Shown piece after piece: positions 45,641 through 57,400 of a stretch of DNA of 64,000 bases. The notes beneath the pieces are model-generated. The model worked only from the letters and a program-made list of their open reading frames with translations, did not search any database and was not told the origin of the DNA. The stretch is from Chlamydomonas sphaeroides. Lineage: Eukaryota > Chlorophyta > Chlorophyceae > Chlamydomonadales > Chlamydomonadaceae. Each line of letters starts with the position of its first letter. The first letter of the stretch is position 1. Location of the stretch: NCBI GenBank assembly GCA_001662425.1, contig BDDC01000258.1, positions 16,885 through 80,884 on the forward strand. Direction: 5' to 3'. The position numbers and the translations under genes are program-made.

Positions 45641-48600
45641 CTACGCCGCCGGCACCCGGGCCTGCTGCGGCTGCTGTGCCGCCGCCGCCGCCGCTGCCGC
45701 CGCCGCCGCTTCTCGCTCCAGGTCCTCGCTCTCCACCTCCAGCGCGCCCACCACCGCCGCCAGCCGGTCCAGCTGAGCCTCCAGGCTGCCCAGTCCGTCC
45801 AGCGCCGCCTGCGAGCCAGACATCCCGCGACAGGAGGGCAGGCAGGCAGCTCAGGCATACCAGCCCTGGGGGCTGCCCAGCTCTGAGCAGCGATGTGCGT
45901 CATGTGGCGATGTGGGTCATGTGGGTCGGCCATGCAGCCAAGTGCCAGGCGGCAGCCTATCCAGCCACGTGGGCCCTGGCCACCGCCCGCGCCCGTACCT
46001 TGAGTGGGCCGCCGTCCGTAGCCGCCGAGCCGTGCAGCTGCGCCGCCGCGCCCTGCGCCGCGTCCGCCGCGCGGCCGTACGCGGCCGCGGCCTCGCGGTT
46101 CATGTCGGTGAGCAGCTCCGCGTTGGAGGTGGCGGCCGCCAGGCCTGGGGCGCACGGGGGCACGGGCCACGCTTGGAGCACACGATGAAATGCAGAGTCA
46201 GCAAGGATGGCTGGCTGGCTGGCTGGGCAGGCAGGATCGTTCAGCACAAGCCCAGCCGCGGCCGGGCGGGTGCGGAGGCGTGACAACGAAAGCGACTTCG
46301 ACAGCTACAGCTCGCGCGGCACCGCACCTGCGGCGGCCGCGGCCCGCACGTGCTGCAGGACAGCCTCGCTGGCGCCGTCAGCGCGGCGCTGCAGGTCCTG
46401 CGGGCCATGGGCCGCAGACGGTTTGGGCGACCCTGCCTTAGCCGTGGTCTTCGTGGGCACGTGCAAAGGGCCGTGCTGGTGCCCGGTCCGGCCGCGTGAG
46501 TTTGCAGCCCTGTCCACACTGCGTCGTGGTCGGGCTGTCATGCACGGCACTCGCCCACCTGCCGCGCCTGCTGCGCCAGCCGCAGCCCCTCGCTCGCCGC
46601 AGCCTCTGTGGCCGCCGCCGCCTCACAGGCCGCCGCCGCCGCCGCGGGGGCGGGACGAGGCTCCGGCTCCAGCGGCGGCAGCCGCGGGCCGCGCACAAAC
46701 GCCTGCAGCGCCTGCAGCGACGCCAGGGCCAGGGCAGCCGACGCATCCCGGTGAATGCAGACCCCAAACCGACATCGCACGACGTCTCCAGCCACCAACC
46801 TCGCAGCAGCAGCTGCTGCTCTTGACCCCCAATGTGGCCCCTGTGTACCGCAGCGCGGCGCAGGCCCTCCGCTTGCTGCCACACGGCCGCCCTGGCCGCC
46901 TGCGGCGCACCTCGAGAAAGGCGCTGCTGTCGAGGCCCTCGGAGCCGCGCCGCAGCTGCGCCCCCGATGCCGCCGCCTCCTGCTCGTCCAGCCGGCCGTT
47001 GGTCGACAGCGCGCTCCAGATCTGCGGCCCCCCGCGAGGGACAAGGGCAGAGCACCCGCGCAGCGGCTGTGGCGTCTTCAGGCTCCTTTCCCCCGTGTCG
47101 CACAGATACGCAGCCGCCAGCTGCCGGCCGCCCACCTTTTCGTACGCCAGCTCGGGGCTGAACTCCGGGTGGAACTGGAAGCCCAGGCAGCGGCCTCCCA
47201 GCGCGCAGTACATCTCGTGCGCGGCGGTGCCTGCGGCAGCGGCCATCGCAGCGCAGCGCGGGGCCGCGGCAGGGCGTGTGGGGTGGCCTTCGCGCATGCT
47301 GCATGGTGCCCGAGTGGGCCGGCTTGATCGCCGTGATCGCCAGCAAGCCCACCTCCTCCCATCAAGCTGGCGCGAGTGCGCCGGCGAGCAGCGCAGGCGC
47401 AGGCGGCGGGCTCCGGGAGCCCAGTGACCTCGGCCCCGAGCTCGGCCCTCAGCGCCGCAACCGCCGGCATGGTCCAGCAGCTGGGACCACCCCTGCGCCC
47501 TTGCCACCCCTACCGCCGAGCAGCGCCGCCGGACCTGCCGGCCGGCAGCCCATGCGGCCAGCAGGCTCACCTCCCTTCCCTATCGCAGCCCAGTACAGCT
47601 TCACACACAACCTCCCCGCCCCGCCCCGCCCCGCCCACCTGAAGACGCCAGCAGCTTGGCCCCGGGCGGCAGCTCCAGCACCTGGCCGCGGGGCGGACCG
47701 GCAGGCGCCGCAAGTCAGGCATGACGCCAATGTCGCCGGCTGACGCTGCCTGTGGCTTTGCCTCTGGCTGTGGGGTAGGCAAGCCCCGGGCAGCAGCTGC
47801 AACCTCACATGTCACCCTGGGTCTGCCTCCTTCCTCAAGCCCCGGGCAGCAGCTGCAACCTCACATGTCACCCTGGCTCTGCCTCCTTCCTCAAGCCCGG
47901 CTCTGCCGCGGGTTGCCGATAAAGCCTCGCCAACACGCTACGGCCTCCTGCAAGCCTAGCCTCGTCCAGCCTCGCCCCAGCCCAGCCCAGCCTCGCCCAG
48001 CCCCAGCCTCGCCCCGCCCCGCCCCTGCGGCGGCAGCACAGGTACCTGGTCGCCGTGGCTCTCCAGCATGCGCAGCCGCAGCCGCGAGCCCCGAGCCGCC
48101 GCCGCCGCGCTGCCACCGGCAGCCCCGCTCCGCGCCCCGCCCGGCCGGGAGTCATCGCTGCCGCTGGTGCTGGCGGCGCCGCTGGCGTCAGGACCCGCGG
48201 CGGCGCCCTGGCGCTCCTCCTCCGCGGCCGGCAGCGGCGGCAGGGCCAGGCCCGCCTCGGCTGCTGCGGCGGCGTCCACGGCGATGGCCTCCACGCCTAG
48301 CACGAAGCGGCCAGAGGGGTTCTTGCCCACCCTGCCGCCGAGGGCCTGCGGCGAGGGGTGAGGGAGGGCACCACAGGGCTGACATCGTCGGCCGCGCGTG
48401 AGCGTGTGGGTGACGGCAGCAGGCAAGGACGGGCGCAGCTAGCGGCCTCGGCGTGGCCCGACCCACCCCGTGCCAACCAAGCCCCTCGCGGGCCGGGGCG
48501 CCGATGCACGGCCGCAGGTCCCCTCCCCTTCCGACCCCCACACGAACCCAACGTGCAGCGCAGCACCGCCGGCCTCCCATGTCGCTGCCCCGCCCCCGGT

Positions 48601-49630
48601 ACGCACAAGCGCCGGCCGAGCGCCTCGCACCTCACCCCGCCCTTTCCGAACCCGCACCATCAGCTGCTGCGCACCCAATGACGGCGATGCCGCCGGCCCA
48701 ACACCCTGCCCCAACGCCCCGCCTCTCGCCCCGCCCTGCCCGCACCTGCGCCATCAGCTGGTGCCCAAAGCAGCAGCCCACCACCCGCAGCCCGGCGGCG
48801 GCGTAGCGCGGCAGCAGCGCCGCCAGCTGGCCTATCCAGGGCTGCTCCTCGTATGCGCTGTAGTGGCTGCCGCCCACCAGCACCACATCGTAGCGGGCTG
48901 CGGCGGCGGAGGGGTCGGGGAACTCGCCGGCGTGGCAGCTGCGGGTTGCGGTGCAGGGGAGGGCAAGGTCGGAGCTGGGAGTCAGGCACCGGTACGAGCC
49001 GTGCGGTTAAGGGATGAACCCCCGGCTCCGGCTGCGTGTGAGGTTGCAGCAGAGTGCGGCGGTGGAAGGCGGGGCGCGCGGGAAGGGAGCGGCAAGCTAA
49101 GGGCCGTGGGCCGAGCGAGGGCGGGGCAAGCTGCGTGGGTGAGGAAGTCAAGGTTGAGCCATGCTGTGCAGGCGGGGACGCTGGGCACGGGGTTGGGTAT
49201 GGGGCAGGCGCTAGGGCAGGCGCTAGGGCAGGCGCTAGGGCAGGCGGGTGGCATGGGGGGGTGGAGGGTGATGGCCGGGTAGGCGGCAACACGGCGGTGG
49301 GTGGCAGGGCGAGCCGCGCCGCCATTGGGCAATGCCCAAGGGCCGTTTGGGCCAGCGGCGTGGCTCGTGGCGGGGCACGCGCTATGTGCCCCGCTATATA
49401 ATAATTATGGTGCTGGGTAGGGGGCTGCGCCTGGGCAGGCTCTTGCGGGCCTGCCCCGTGCGGGGCCTGCGCAGCGCCAACTGCCCGAGCCCAACCGCTG
49501 CTGCGACTGCCCACCGATACACATCGAAGCTGTCGCCCGGCCGCTCCAGCGCCGTGCGCCAGCAGCTCTCCGTGTAGCCCCTCCACTTGTCGGTGTCCTC
49601 GCACTCGCAGATGGCCGCCCGCAAAGGCAT
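45641..49630 (-). CDS. Class I glutamine amidotransferase fused to a BLOC-1 subunit 2-like coiled coil
   Basis: The start MPLRAAICECEDTDKWRGYT at 49630 and the next exons give a GATase1 domain of the gamma-glutamyl-peptidase type: GEFPDPS, YDVVLVGGSHYSAYEEQPW, the nucleophile elbow VVGCCFGHQLMAQ (second Cys), ALGGRVGKNPSGRFVLGVEA, MLESHGDQVLELPPGAKLLA, then the catalytic His/Glu in LGFQFHPEFSPELAYEK. An exon ending DSSAFLE continues in phase into ALQAFVRGPRLPPLEPEPRP, an Ala/Glu-rich linker, and then EAVLQHVRAAAAAGLAAATS, NAELLTDMNREAAAAYGRAA, and AALDGLGSLEAQLDRLAAVV ending at 45641. These last exons match the spacing of BLOC1S2 (LLENMN... LDQI..IE.QV..LE). All junctions are phase-compatible, and no in-frame Met lies close to the start of the BLOC part, which supports one fused protein. 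Two separate transcripts with an unseen first exon remain possible. Confidence 0.72.
47780..47891. repeat. Two tandem copies of a 56-bp unit
   Basis: Units starting CAAGCCCCGGGCAGCAGC at 47780 and 47836 differ at one position (GGGTCT versus GGCTCT). They lie in an intron of the amidotransferase fusion gene. Confidence 0.85.
49204..49246. repeat. 12-bp tandem repeat
   Basis: Three full copies plus a partial of GCAGGCGCTAGG, in the second-largest intron of the amidotransferase gene. Confidence 0.8.
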
Positions 49631-50280
49631 GGCCGCAGAAATCGGCGGCTCCGCGCCCTGCCTGCGAGGCCTGCCCGGCCCCAGCCGGAGCGGGGTGCAA
49701 CGGCAGCGCGCCGGGGCCCGCAGAGGCAGAGGCAGAGCAGGCGGGGCGCGTGCTGATCGGCGACCTGCAGGCGTGCGAGGAGCGGGGGTTTGGGGGCGAA
49801 CAGTCGTGTGAGGGGTAGGCAGCAAAACGCAGGCGCGGGTGGGCACGCACACGCACGCTCGGCCGCAACATCCTCCAGTTGCGCTATTTTCTTCACTGCT
49901 GCTTAGCGTATTCTTGCAGAGCCTACCGCTGGCAAGCGTTCGCAGCGCGGCAGGCTCGTGCAGCGCCTGTTTCTGGCAGTCGGGCTATGGAACTCCTTGC
50001 CAGAAGGGTAAGCGTGGCAAGCACGTTTGATCAGGCACGGGATGCGTAAGGCAAAGAGGCGAAAGTGTGCGGAAAGGCCGATGGCGATGATTCACCGCAA
50101 TCGCGCGACCAACGCATACGCGCCAAACCCCCGTTCACATACCATACCTTTTAATAACGCGCAGTCACTGCCTAGCGATACTTTGCCGCAGTCAACGCCC
50201 GTGCCTTCGTCCGGCTGCTTCCCAGAAGGCGAACACTCACAAGGACCCTAGCACGTCCAGACTGCTCAATTGCGCCAACA
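49631..50280. promoter_or_regulatory. Divergent promoter region, amidotransferase fusion / J-domain gene
   Basis: 650 bp separate the divergent starts. The part from about 50030 to 50180 is AT-richer. No gene seen. Confidence 0.45.
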
Positions 50281-51432
50281 ATGAGAGGTGCACTATTTAC
50301 CCGCTCGCTGCCGGCGCGCGCTGCACAGCGCGCGGCACCCCAGTCCCGGCTTCGGACGGCCACCGTCCAGTGCTGCTTCGCGCGGAGCCTGGCGAACAAG
50401 TGCCCCTACCGCACTCTGGGAGTCCCGCCGACGGCGGATGAGCTAGAGATTAAGGTAAGCTCACGGGCCCACAGGCGTTGAGGCCGGACTGATTGCTGAT
50501 TGCAGGCGTTGGCCAGTATCGCTGCCTCGCACTACTCCACATCACATCATGTGACCTTACCGGCTGCCACCGGACGCTAGAACATTGGGCCGCGCCGCAG
50601 TTATGGGGTCGGCGCGCAATTCGGCGGGTCATGTCCTGCGAAACGCCTGTTGAGATCTTAAGCCCCTGCTGATAAGTGATATTGCTACTTATGCTCATAG
50701 GGGGCGTTTCGCCGAAAGGCCAAGGAGCTGCACCCCGACATCGCTGGTGCTTCTTCGCAGCCGTGCGCTATGATGGTGAGCGGGCATAACTAGGTTCATA
50801 GGCTACTTGCTGCAACGCAGATCGATGCAGCTTTCTAATGGCCGACTTGTACCGGCTCATGGTCGATCAGCTGTCAGTAGGCGTTGACACCAGCGGGTGA
50901 CATGGCCGTATCACTCATGCGTTACCGTCGTCGTGGCGGCTGCTTCTTCTTGTCTCCTGGTCGCAAGAGCTGTGCGGTAACTTTTTCTGCCCCTCACTCC
51001 ATGTGCCGTCCGCAGGAGGTGCAGCAGGCCTACCAGCTGCTGCTGGACGCTGAGCGCCGCGCCCAGTATGACAAGACTCTACAGCCGCGTGCCACGGGCC
51101 AGGTGCTGTCGTATCTCAACGCCCGCTCGGCAGCTCGGCACGGCATCCCGGTCACGCGCGTGCCATCGCGCGGCCCAGCGGACCGGCCCCAACTGTATTC
51201 GACCATGCTGGAGCTCCTGCAGCAAGTCAAGTCGTGCGCCAAGCACCTGGAGCACGAGATCGGCGCTAAGGATATCCACCGAAGCAGCGCCATCCGCAAA
51301 CGCGCTGTCGTGTTGGTCGATGACGCGGCCGCCGACGGCAGCGAGTGTGGCGAGCACGAGTGCTGCGAGCCGTGGGTCTACTATGCGCTTGCTGAGGAGG
51401 AGCAGGAGTACACCACGCGGAGGAGGCGCTAG
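50281..51432 (+). CDS. J-domain protein, probably organelle-targeted
   Basis: Exons 50281-50454, 50701-50775 and 51016-51432 join in phase 0 to 221 residues. The N-terminus (MRGALFTRSLPARAAQRAAP) is Arg/Ala-rich without acids, as in mitochondrial or plastid presequences. The J-domain follows: CPYRTLGVPPTADELEIKGA, FRRKAKELHPDIAG with the HPD triad, and EVQQAYQLLLDAERRAQYDK. The C-terminal half (YSTMLELLQQVKSCAKHLEH; ECGEHECCEPWVYYALAEEE) is not a known substrate-binding domain. It is therefore a class III J-protein that should recruit an organellar Hsp70. The nearest downstream TGTAA is 1.1 kb away (52569-52573), so the 3' UTR may be long. Confidence 0.82.
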
Positions 51433-52968
51433 GCGGCGTATGCGCCGGCTTAGCTGCTACCGCGCTCGTCAGTGATCACGGCGGTGTCCGAGGTGGGCAC
51501 GTGACGATTGGTTGTGGCGGCGAAACAGACGCTGGAGGAAGAGAGGCAGCTGAGCCGAGATGGGGATTGGCACGGGCTGAGTTTGGGTGTTGGCCGGGTT
51601 GTTGCGTTTGGGTTAAGCATGATAACGAGTGCGGCTCTCGTGCGTTGTGTGTCGATCGTCTGCTATCGTCTGGTTGGACATTCCGAGCTACTTTCGTACG
51701 CCTTGTGTCGCACTGCGCGCTATTTCAGTTGTGGAGTTGAGGTGCCCGGTGTGTCGTGTATGTCTGTCATTCCTGCGTGGGCCGCTTGGCTTGGTGCCGC
51801 GGCAGCTTGAGTGCGGTGTGAGCGCTGCGGGAGCGGGCCTGCCAGCGGCGCGGGGGGCGCCGAGCGGCACACGGCCCGTCCCTAGCGGAGCGCTCACCTT
51901 GTGCGTACGTTCGGGGCTGAGGCCGTGTTGTCGCAGGCAGCAGTGGATGGTGCAGTGCATCAGGCGCAAGCGAGTCATAAAGGTTGGTTGGGGCATGTGG
52001 GTCTGCAGGCCGTTCGCCGAGTGTGGGGCAGCGGCGACTGGGGAAGAGAAGAATGATGAGATTGGTTTGGCCTGCACGAAGATTTGCCTTGCCTGCTTAG
52101 TGCCCCTTGTGGCTCGAACGCCTGGGGCCGTGACGCCCTCACTGTGTGCGCTCTCCGAGAGTGGCTATGTGCTTATCGTTGCGGCTTGAATGCCATGTAG
52201 ATAGGATGCTCTGCACGTTGGTCGATAGGCTTTAGGAAGCGTTGAACGCCGCATGGCGTGTTGCGGCTCAGCCGCGCTCGGGGCTCATGCTCGGGTGCGG
52301 TGGCAAGGGGGCCTGTTGATGCACGCGGGGGTCAGAGCCCGCCTATTTGACGAGTTGTGGTATGGTTGGTGCTGCTGGTGAAGGTTGCGGATCAACAGGT
52401 TATCGAGATATCCCGTCGCGGCAGATTCGGGGTGCTGAGGATTCTTCAGGCAAGGAAGCGCTGCTGGCGCTCGGGCGGAGCGTGCGCTTGCCGCCGCTAG
52501 CGCGCTGTACACTACCGCGCGCGCGACGCGCGGCCGCGGCGGCGGCTGTACTGATATTATTGCCGCATGTAAGACATACAGGTTTGTCTCAAGTCTCAGT
52601 TCCTTGACTCACACGTCAGATGAGCATGAACGAAGGCTCACCAAGGAGCGCCCAGCCATGCACGAGCACGGAGCTCTCGCCTTCGAGCCACTTTCAGTTA
52701 TGTGTTTGTAGGCCAGGCAGCGACCCTTGGGTCCTCACGGCAATAGCTTGGGCCAGGCAGTACTTCTAATGGCCAGCTGCGTCACTTCATGCACAAAGAG
52801 GCCGCTGACCGTCCAGGCATGCATGTTTATATTGTGTCTTGTGAAACCAGACCAAGACTCGAAGACCTTCGGAAGCGTTCTCCCGCTTTGCTGTTTAACT
52901 TCTACTCGTGCTTATTGAGCACATCTTTGTTATTTGCAACACAGCAATACTAGCGACCGCTGTCAAGA
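51433..52968. other. Intergenic stretch, possibly a long 3' UTR
   Basis: 1.5 kb of lower GC content than the genes. TGTAA at 52569-52573 could end the J-domain transcript. FAP70 promoter elements should lie in the last few hundred bases. Short open frames here show no domain. No gene seen. Confidence 0.45.
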
Positions 52969-54362
52969 ATGCCACCCAAGAAGACTGAGCCCCCGCCTCC
53001 TCCACCTGAAGATACGAACCCGATAGGCATATTTGTGTCGATCACCATCCCATCCGCTACCGTGGTGCTGGTGAGACAGCGAGCGAGGCGGAGATGGGCC
53101 GTCCGCGATGAGTTATGCACAGCTTCAGTGACGTCGACCTCGCATACTACTGCAGGATTTGCCCGCTGACGCTCCCGAGGCTGCCGTGAACCGGCCGACC
53201 ACGCTCACTCTCCACCTACCGGGGTCCCAAGTAGCATGGGCGTCCCCCCCAACCACGCCCTTGGAAGGCGGGGTCTACCAGTACAGCGTCGCCAAGAACT
53301 TTCGCCGTATGGGCGGCAAGGAGATGCTGATGCAGCTGATCAACGGAAAGGTGGTAGTGACCGTCAACGACGCGGCCACAAGTGCTGTGCTGGCGTCGGC
53401 GGTAGTGGATGAACTCTGGGGCTTTGCCATCGGCCGCAACACGTGGAGCGCCGACGGCCTGGACCTCACGCCCGCGGCGGAGGTGCCAGAGGGCGTGCCA
53501 AAGGTGTGGCGGCGTCGCTGGGACTCCGTCACCTGCGGCGTATGCCGGGCGCACAAGGCTTCGAGCTGGGGTTGCTCGATGCCGCCGCAGCAGGCCGTTC
53601 GTGACGCTCGGTCCCGTGTCCGCGCAGGTTCGCTCCGCGCGTCTGTCCTTCATGTCCATAGCGCTGCAGGAGCGGCAGCTGCCCGAGGGCGCGGACGCGG
53701 CCGCGCTGGCCGCCGCGCCGCCGCCCGAGGATGAGCTGCCGCCGCTGCTGCCGTACAGTTTTGTGCAGCCGGACTGGGTCGAGAGCGGCAACATGGTCGA
53801 GCTCGTGGTCACGGGTGGGTCAAGCTTCGTGTGCCGTACATGCCCGCCGACCCAGCACCGCAAGACGCGACCGGCGCAGTCGCGCCCTCTTGCGCTGTGC
53901 CCAACCTCTGCCTCACCCACGGCCTTCCTGCGCACCCTCGTCGCCGCAGAGGTGGTCTCGCAGCCGCCCGGACTGCAGGTGGCGAACGATGTGGTGGGCG
54001 GCCGGCTGTCGGTGTCGATGGCCGTGGCCATGCCCGGTGGTGGCCCGGCGGTGGTGGTGCCGCTGACGCTGGCGGGCGGGCGGCTGGCGGCTCCGGCGCT
54101 GCGCCGCGAGCTGCTGCCGGCCGAGTCGGCGGCGGCGCTGCAGTGCCAGCTGGAGGACGGGGTGCCGCTGGTGATCGAGGTGGCCAGGTGCGGGAGACGT
54201 CTGGGGCAGGGCGCCGGGGGCTTGCTAGGCGCGGTAGGCGCTCCGGGGAGGGCTGGGGAAGGCTGTTGGGGCGCCACGGATGGGGCTGTGGCAGGCTGGC
54301 AGCGGGAGGGCTCCAGGCGGGAGGACCGCATGCGAGCGGCACGCTGCTGCAGAGGCGGGCGA

Positions 54363-54411
<49 letters not shown>

Positions 54412-57400
54412 CACGAACCCAAGGGCACGGCGCGCCGCCCCTCGTGCCGCGCAGGTACCTGTCCGCCGAGGGCTTCGCGGACCCCTGCTTCGAGGCGTAC
54501 CACGCGGCCGCGCCCGCGCCGACCCTGGTGGCGCAGCTGGCTGTGGCGGGCGCCACGGCCGCCACCGCCGAGGGGCTGGACCTGGCTGCCTTTGCGGCCG
54601 CGGGCGTGCACACCTGCCTGCCCAAGTACATCACGCCAGCGGGGTGAGCCAGGCCTGCCGGGCGATGCCTGCGCGAGTGTTTGATTTTCTGAGCCGCTGG
54701 GGGGAAGCGTCCGCAGGGGGCTGAGGCGCCGGCAGCGGCGGCCAGGCTCAGTGGTTTGCGCCCTCGGCCATGCCCACTCGCCGATGGCCCGCAGCAAGGC
54801 CAAGCCCGTGGAGGAGCCACAGCCGCCCGGCTCATGCACCTGGGCCAAGGCCGGCGCCAAGCTGAGCGTCAGCCTGCGCTTCGCCAAGCCCGTGGTGCCC
54901 GCCTGGAAGCCTCCGCCGCCCCCGCCGCGGCCGCTGATCGAAATGATCCCGCCGCGTGACCTCACGCCCAAGCCGCAGCCCACGACTGCGGTGGACGACT
55001 TCAAGGCGCAGGTGGGGGAAGGCCGCAGCCAGGCCAGGGTCGGCAGCTTGCCTGTCCTGCAACCGCTGCTCCTGCTGCTGCTGCCGTGCTGCGCTGGACA
55101 CACCTGCTCCGTAACCACCTCAACGGACCGAACCCCAGGTCCGCGTAATCGCCCGGGCCCTGGCCGAGGAGTACAAGGCGGTGCTGCCCGCTGCCGGCTC
55201 CGAGGGCGGCAGCGGCGGCGGCGAGAGCGACGCCGAGGGCCGCCAGAAGGCGCTCATCTTCGAGCTCAACCGCAGCGGCAAGTACGCCCAGATGCGGGAC
55301 TCGCTCAAGACCGCGGTGGTGAGTCACAGCTGGAGACGTCAGGGCCGGGGCTGAATCGGGAGACCGGGGTCGGAGCCGCCGGGGAACGCACTGGGAGTCG
55401 ACTATGGGGCGCAGGGGTTGCGTGTGATGGGGGTGTTTTAGTGTTCATGGGGTGTTGTGGTGGGCCAGGCCTCACGCCCCGTGTCGTCCGCTCCCTGCCC
55501 CAGGTGTCGCTGGTGCGCGAGAAGTACCGCAAGAGCGGCAGCATGAGCCCCAACGAGATGGCGCTGCTCTACAACGACCTCTACGCCTGCCTGCTGGCCG
55601 CTACGCACACAGCGCTGAATGACCTCATCGACGCAGCGGCCGCGAGGCCCAGGCAGCCGCCGCCCGAGCTCGTGCCCGACAAGCAGCGGCTGGGGCAGCT
55701 GCTGGACCTGGCGGCGCAGGTTGGCCCGGGGGGTTTCAGGGATGGAGAAGGAGGGAGGGCTGGGAAAGGCGGGTCGTTGCCTGGGATCACCCCATGCCCC
55801 GGCACGCCCCAGCGCCGCACCACGTTGAGCGCATTGCCCGGGTTGCTCCCCGGGTCGCACGCATGTGCCCCCTCCTGCACTGCCCAAGGGGTGGGAGTGA
55901 GTGGGGCGATGCGGTTCCTGCACAACCAGTCCCAGCACTTGAGCCCGCCTGCTGGTCGCCCCTCATGCCGCCGCATGTCGCATCCTGCAGGCCGAGGCCG
56001 TGGGCGACAACCCCCGGGCTGAGGCGCTGCACCAGCGCCGCCTGCTGGCCAAGCTGGACCCCCAGGTATCTGCCGCCACGGGAAACGAGATCCAGACCCA
56101 CCCAGGAGCCCAGGGCAAGCGGGCAGGGGCTTTCACTGACTGGGCCACACCCGTCAGCCCCTGGGTCTCCCTTTGTCCTCCTTACGCCCTTCCGCCGGCA
56201 CGCCATGTTTCAGGTGTGGTACGAGTACGGCACCTTCTGCCTGCGGCGCGGCATGCGCCCCCGCGCGGAGCAGTGCTTCCGCGAGGCCCTGTCGCTGGAG
56301 CCCACGCACCGGCCCGCGCTGCTGGCGCTGCTGGGCTGCAGCGTGGCCGAGGGCCGCGCCACGGACGCGGCCTACCTCGAGGCGGCGGAGGCGGCGGCGC
56401 ACCGGCTGCTCGAGGTGGAGGGCGGCGAGGCGCTGGAGCCGTGGGCGGCCATGGCCCTGGTGTATAAGGCGTTCGGTGCGTCGGGGACGGGGGTGCAGAC
56501 GTGGGGTGCGGAACGGAGTGGCTTGTGGCGTGGCTGCGGGGCTTGTGGCCGCTCCCGTTGGGAGGGCCTGGGGTCGTCGTGTCGCTGACTGGGTTTTGGT
56601 GACTGGTTGGGGTGCCGCGCGGGTGGGCTCAGCGGCGTGTGCCCCTCCGCTGCCCTCAGGCGACTCCAAGCGGGTGGAGCTGGCCAGCTGCGAGCAGGAG
56701 ATGAGCAGGCTGGAGCGGGCGGCGCGGGTGGCGGCCGGCGGCGCGGTCTCGATCGCGCCGTCCAGCATCAACGCATCGGCCGCCGCGGCGGCCGTGTCCG
56801 CTGTGGCTGCGCACCCGGCGTCCGAGGCCTCGGGGCTGACTCCGCGCAGCACCAAGGCGGTCGGGGAGCTGCAGGTGAATGGGTGCAGGGCTCTGCAAGA
56901 ATGGCCTGTGGAGCCTGTCCCACCCCACTCCTCACCTCGTGCACCCCTTTCCTCCACCCACGCACTGCGCGTGCAGGCCCGCGCCTTCATCTCGCTGGCC
57001 CAGACGCTGCTCGACACGCTGTCGCTGCCCTCCGAGGCGCTGCTGGCGCTCGAGCTGGCGTCCGGGCTGCGCAACTGGGCCTCGGTAGAGCCGGAGGTGC
57101 ACTCGCAGCACGCGCTGGCGTCGGCGCTGGCGGAGCAGGCGCTGGAGCGGCCGGGCTACGCCGAGGCGCTGCTGGTGCCGGGCGGCCCGGTGCTGCAGCT
57201 GATGCGGCTGGGCGGCGAGGTGGGGTGGCGCGCCACGCTGTTGGCTGCGCAGCTGCACCGCTCGGTGGGCGCCACGGAGCAGGCCATCCGGTACTACCAA
57301 GTGCGGTCGGGCGGGGTGGGGGTGGTGCGGCAAAGGGGGCGCGCGGGGAGAGGCCAGGGGCCGCAGGGCAGGCAGGGAGCGGCGGTGCTTGAATGTAACA

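Noticed and set aside
45641..46440. A separate stand-alone BLOC1S2 gene
   Set aside because: No in-frame Met near the start of the homologous region, and phases join it to the amidotransferase; kept as an alternative inside the fusion entry.
51501..52189. Overlapping small plus-strand frames after the J-domain gene
   Set aside because: They lack protein-like composition and domains; better explained as 3' UTR or intergenic DNA.
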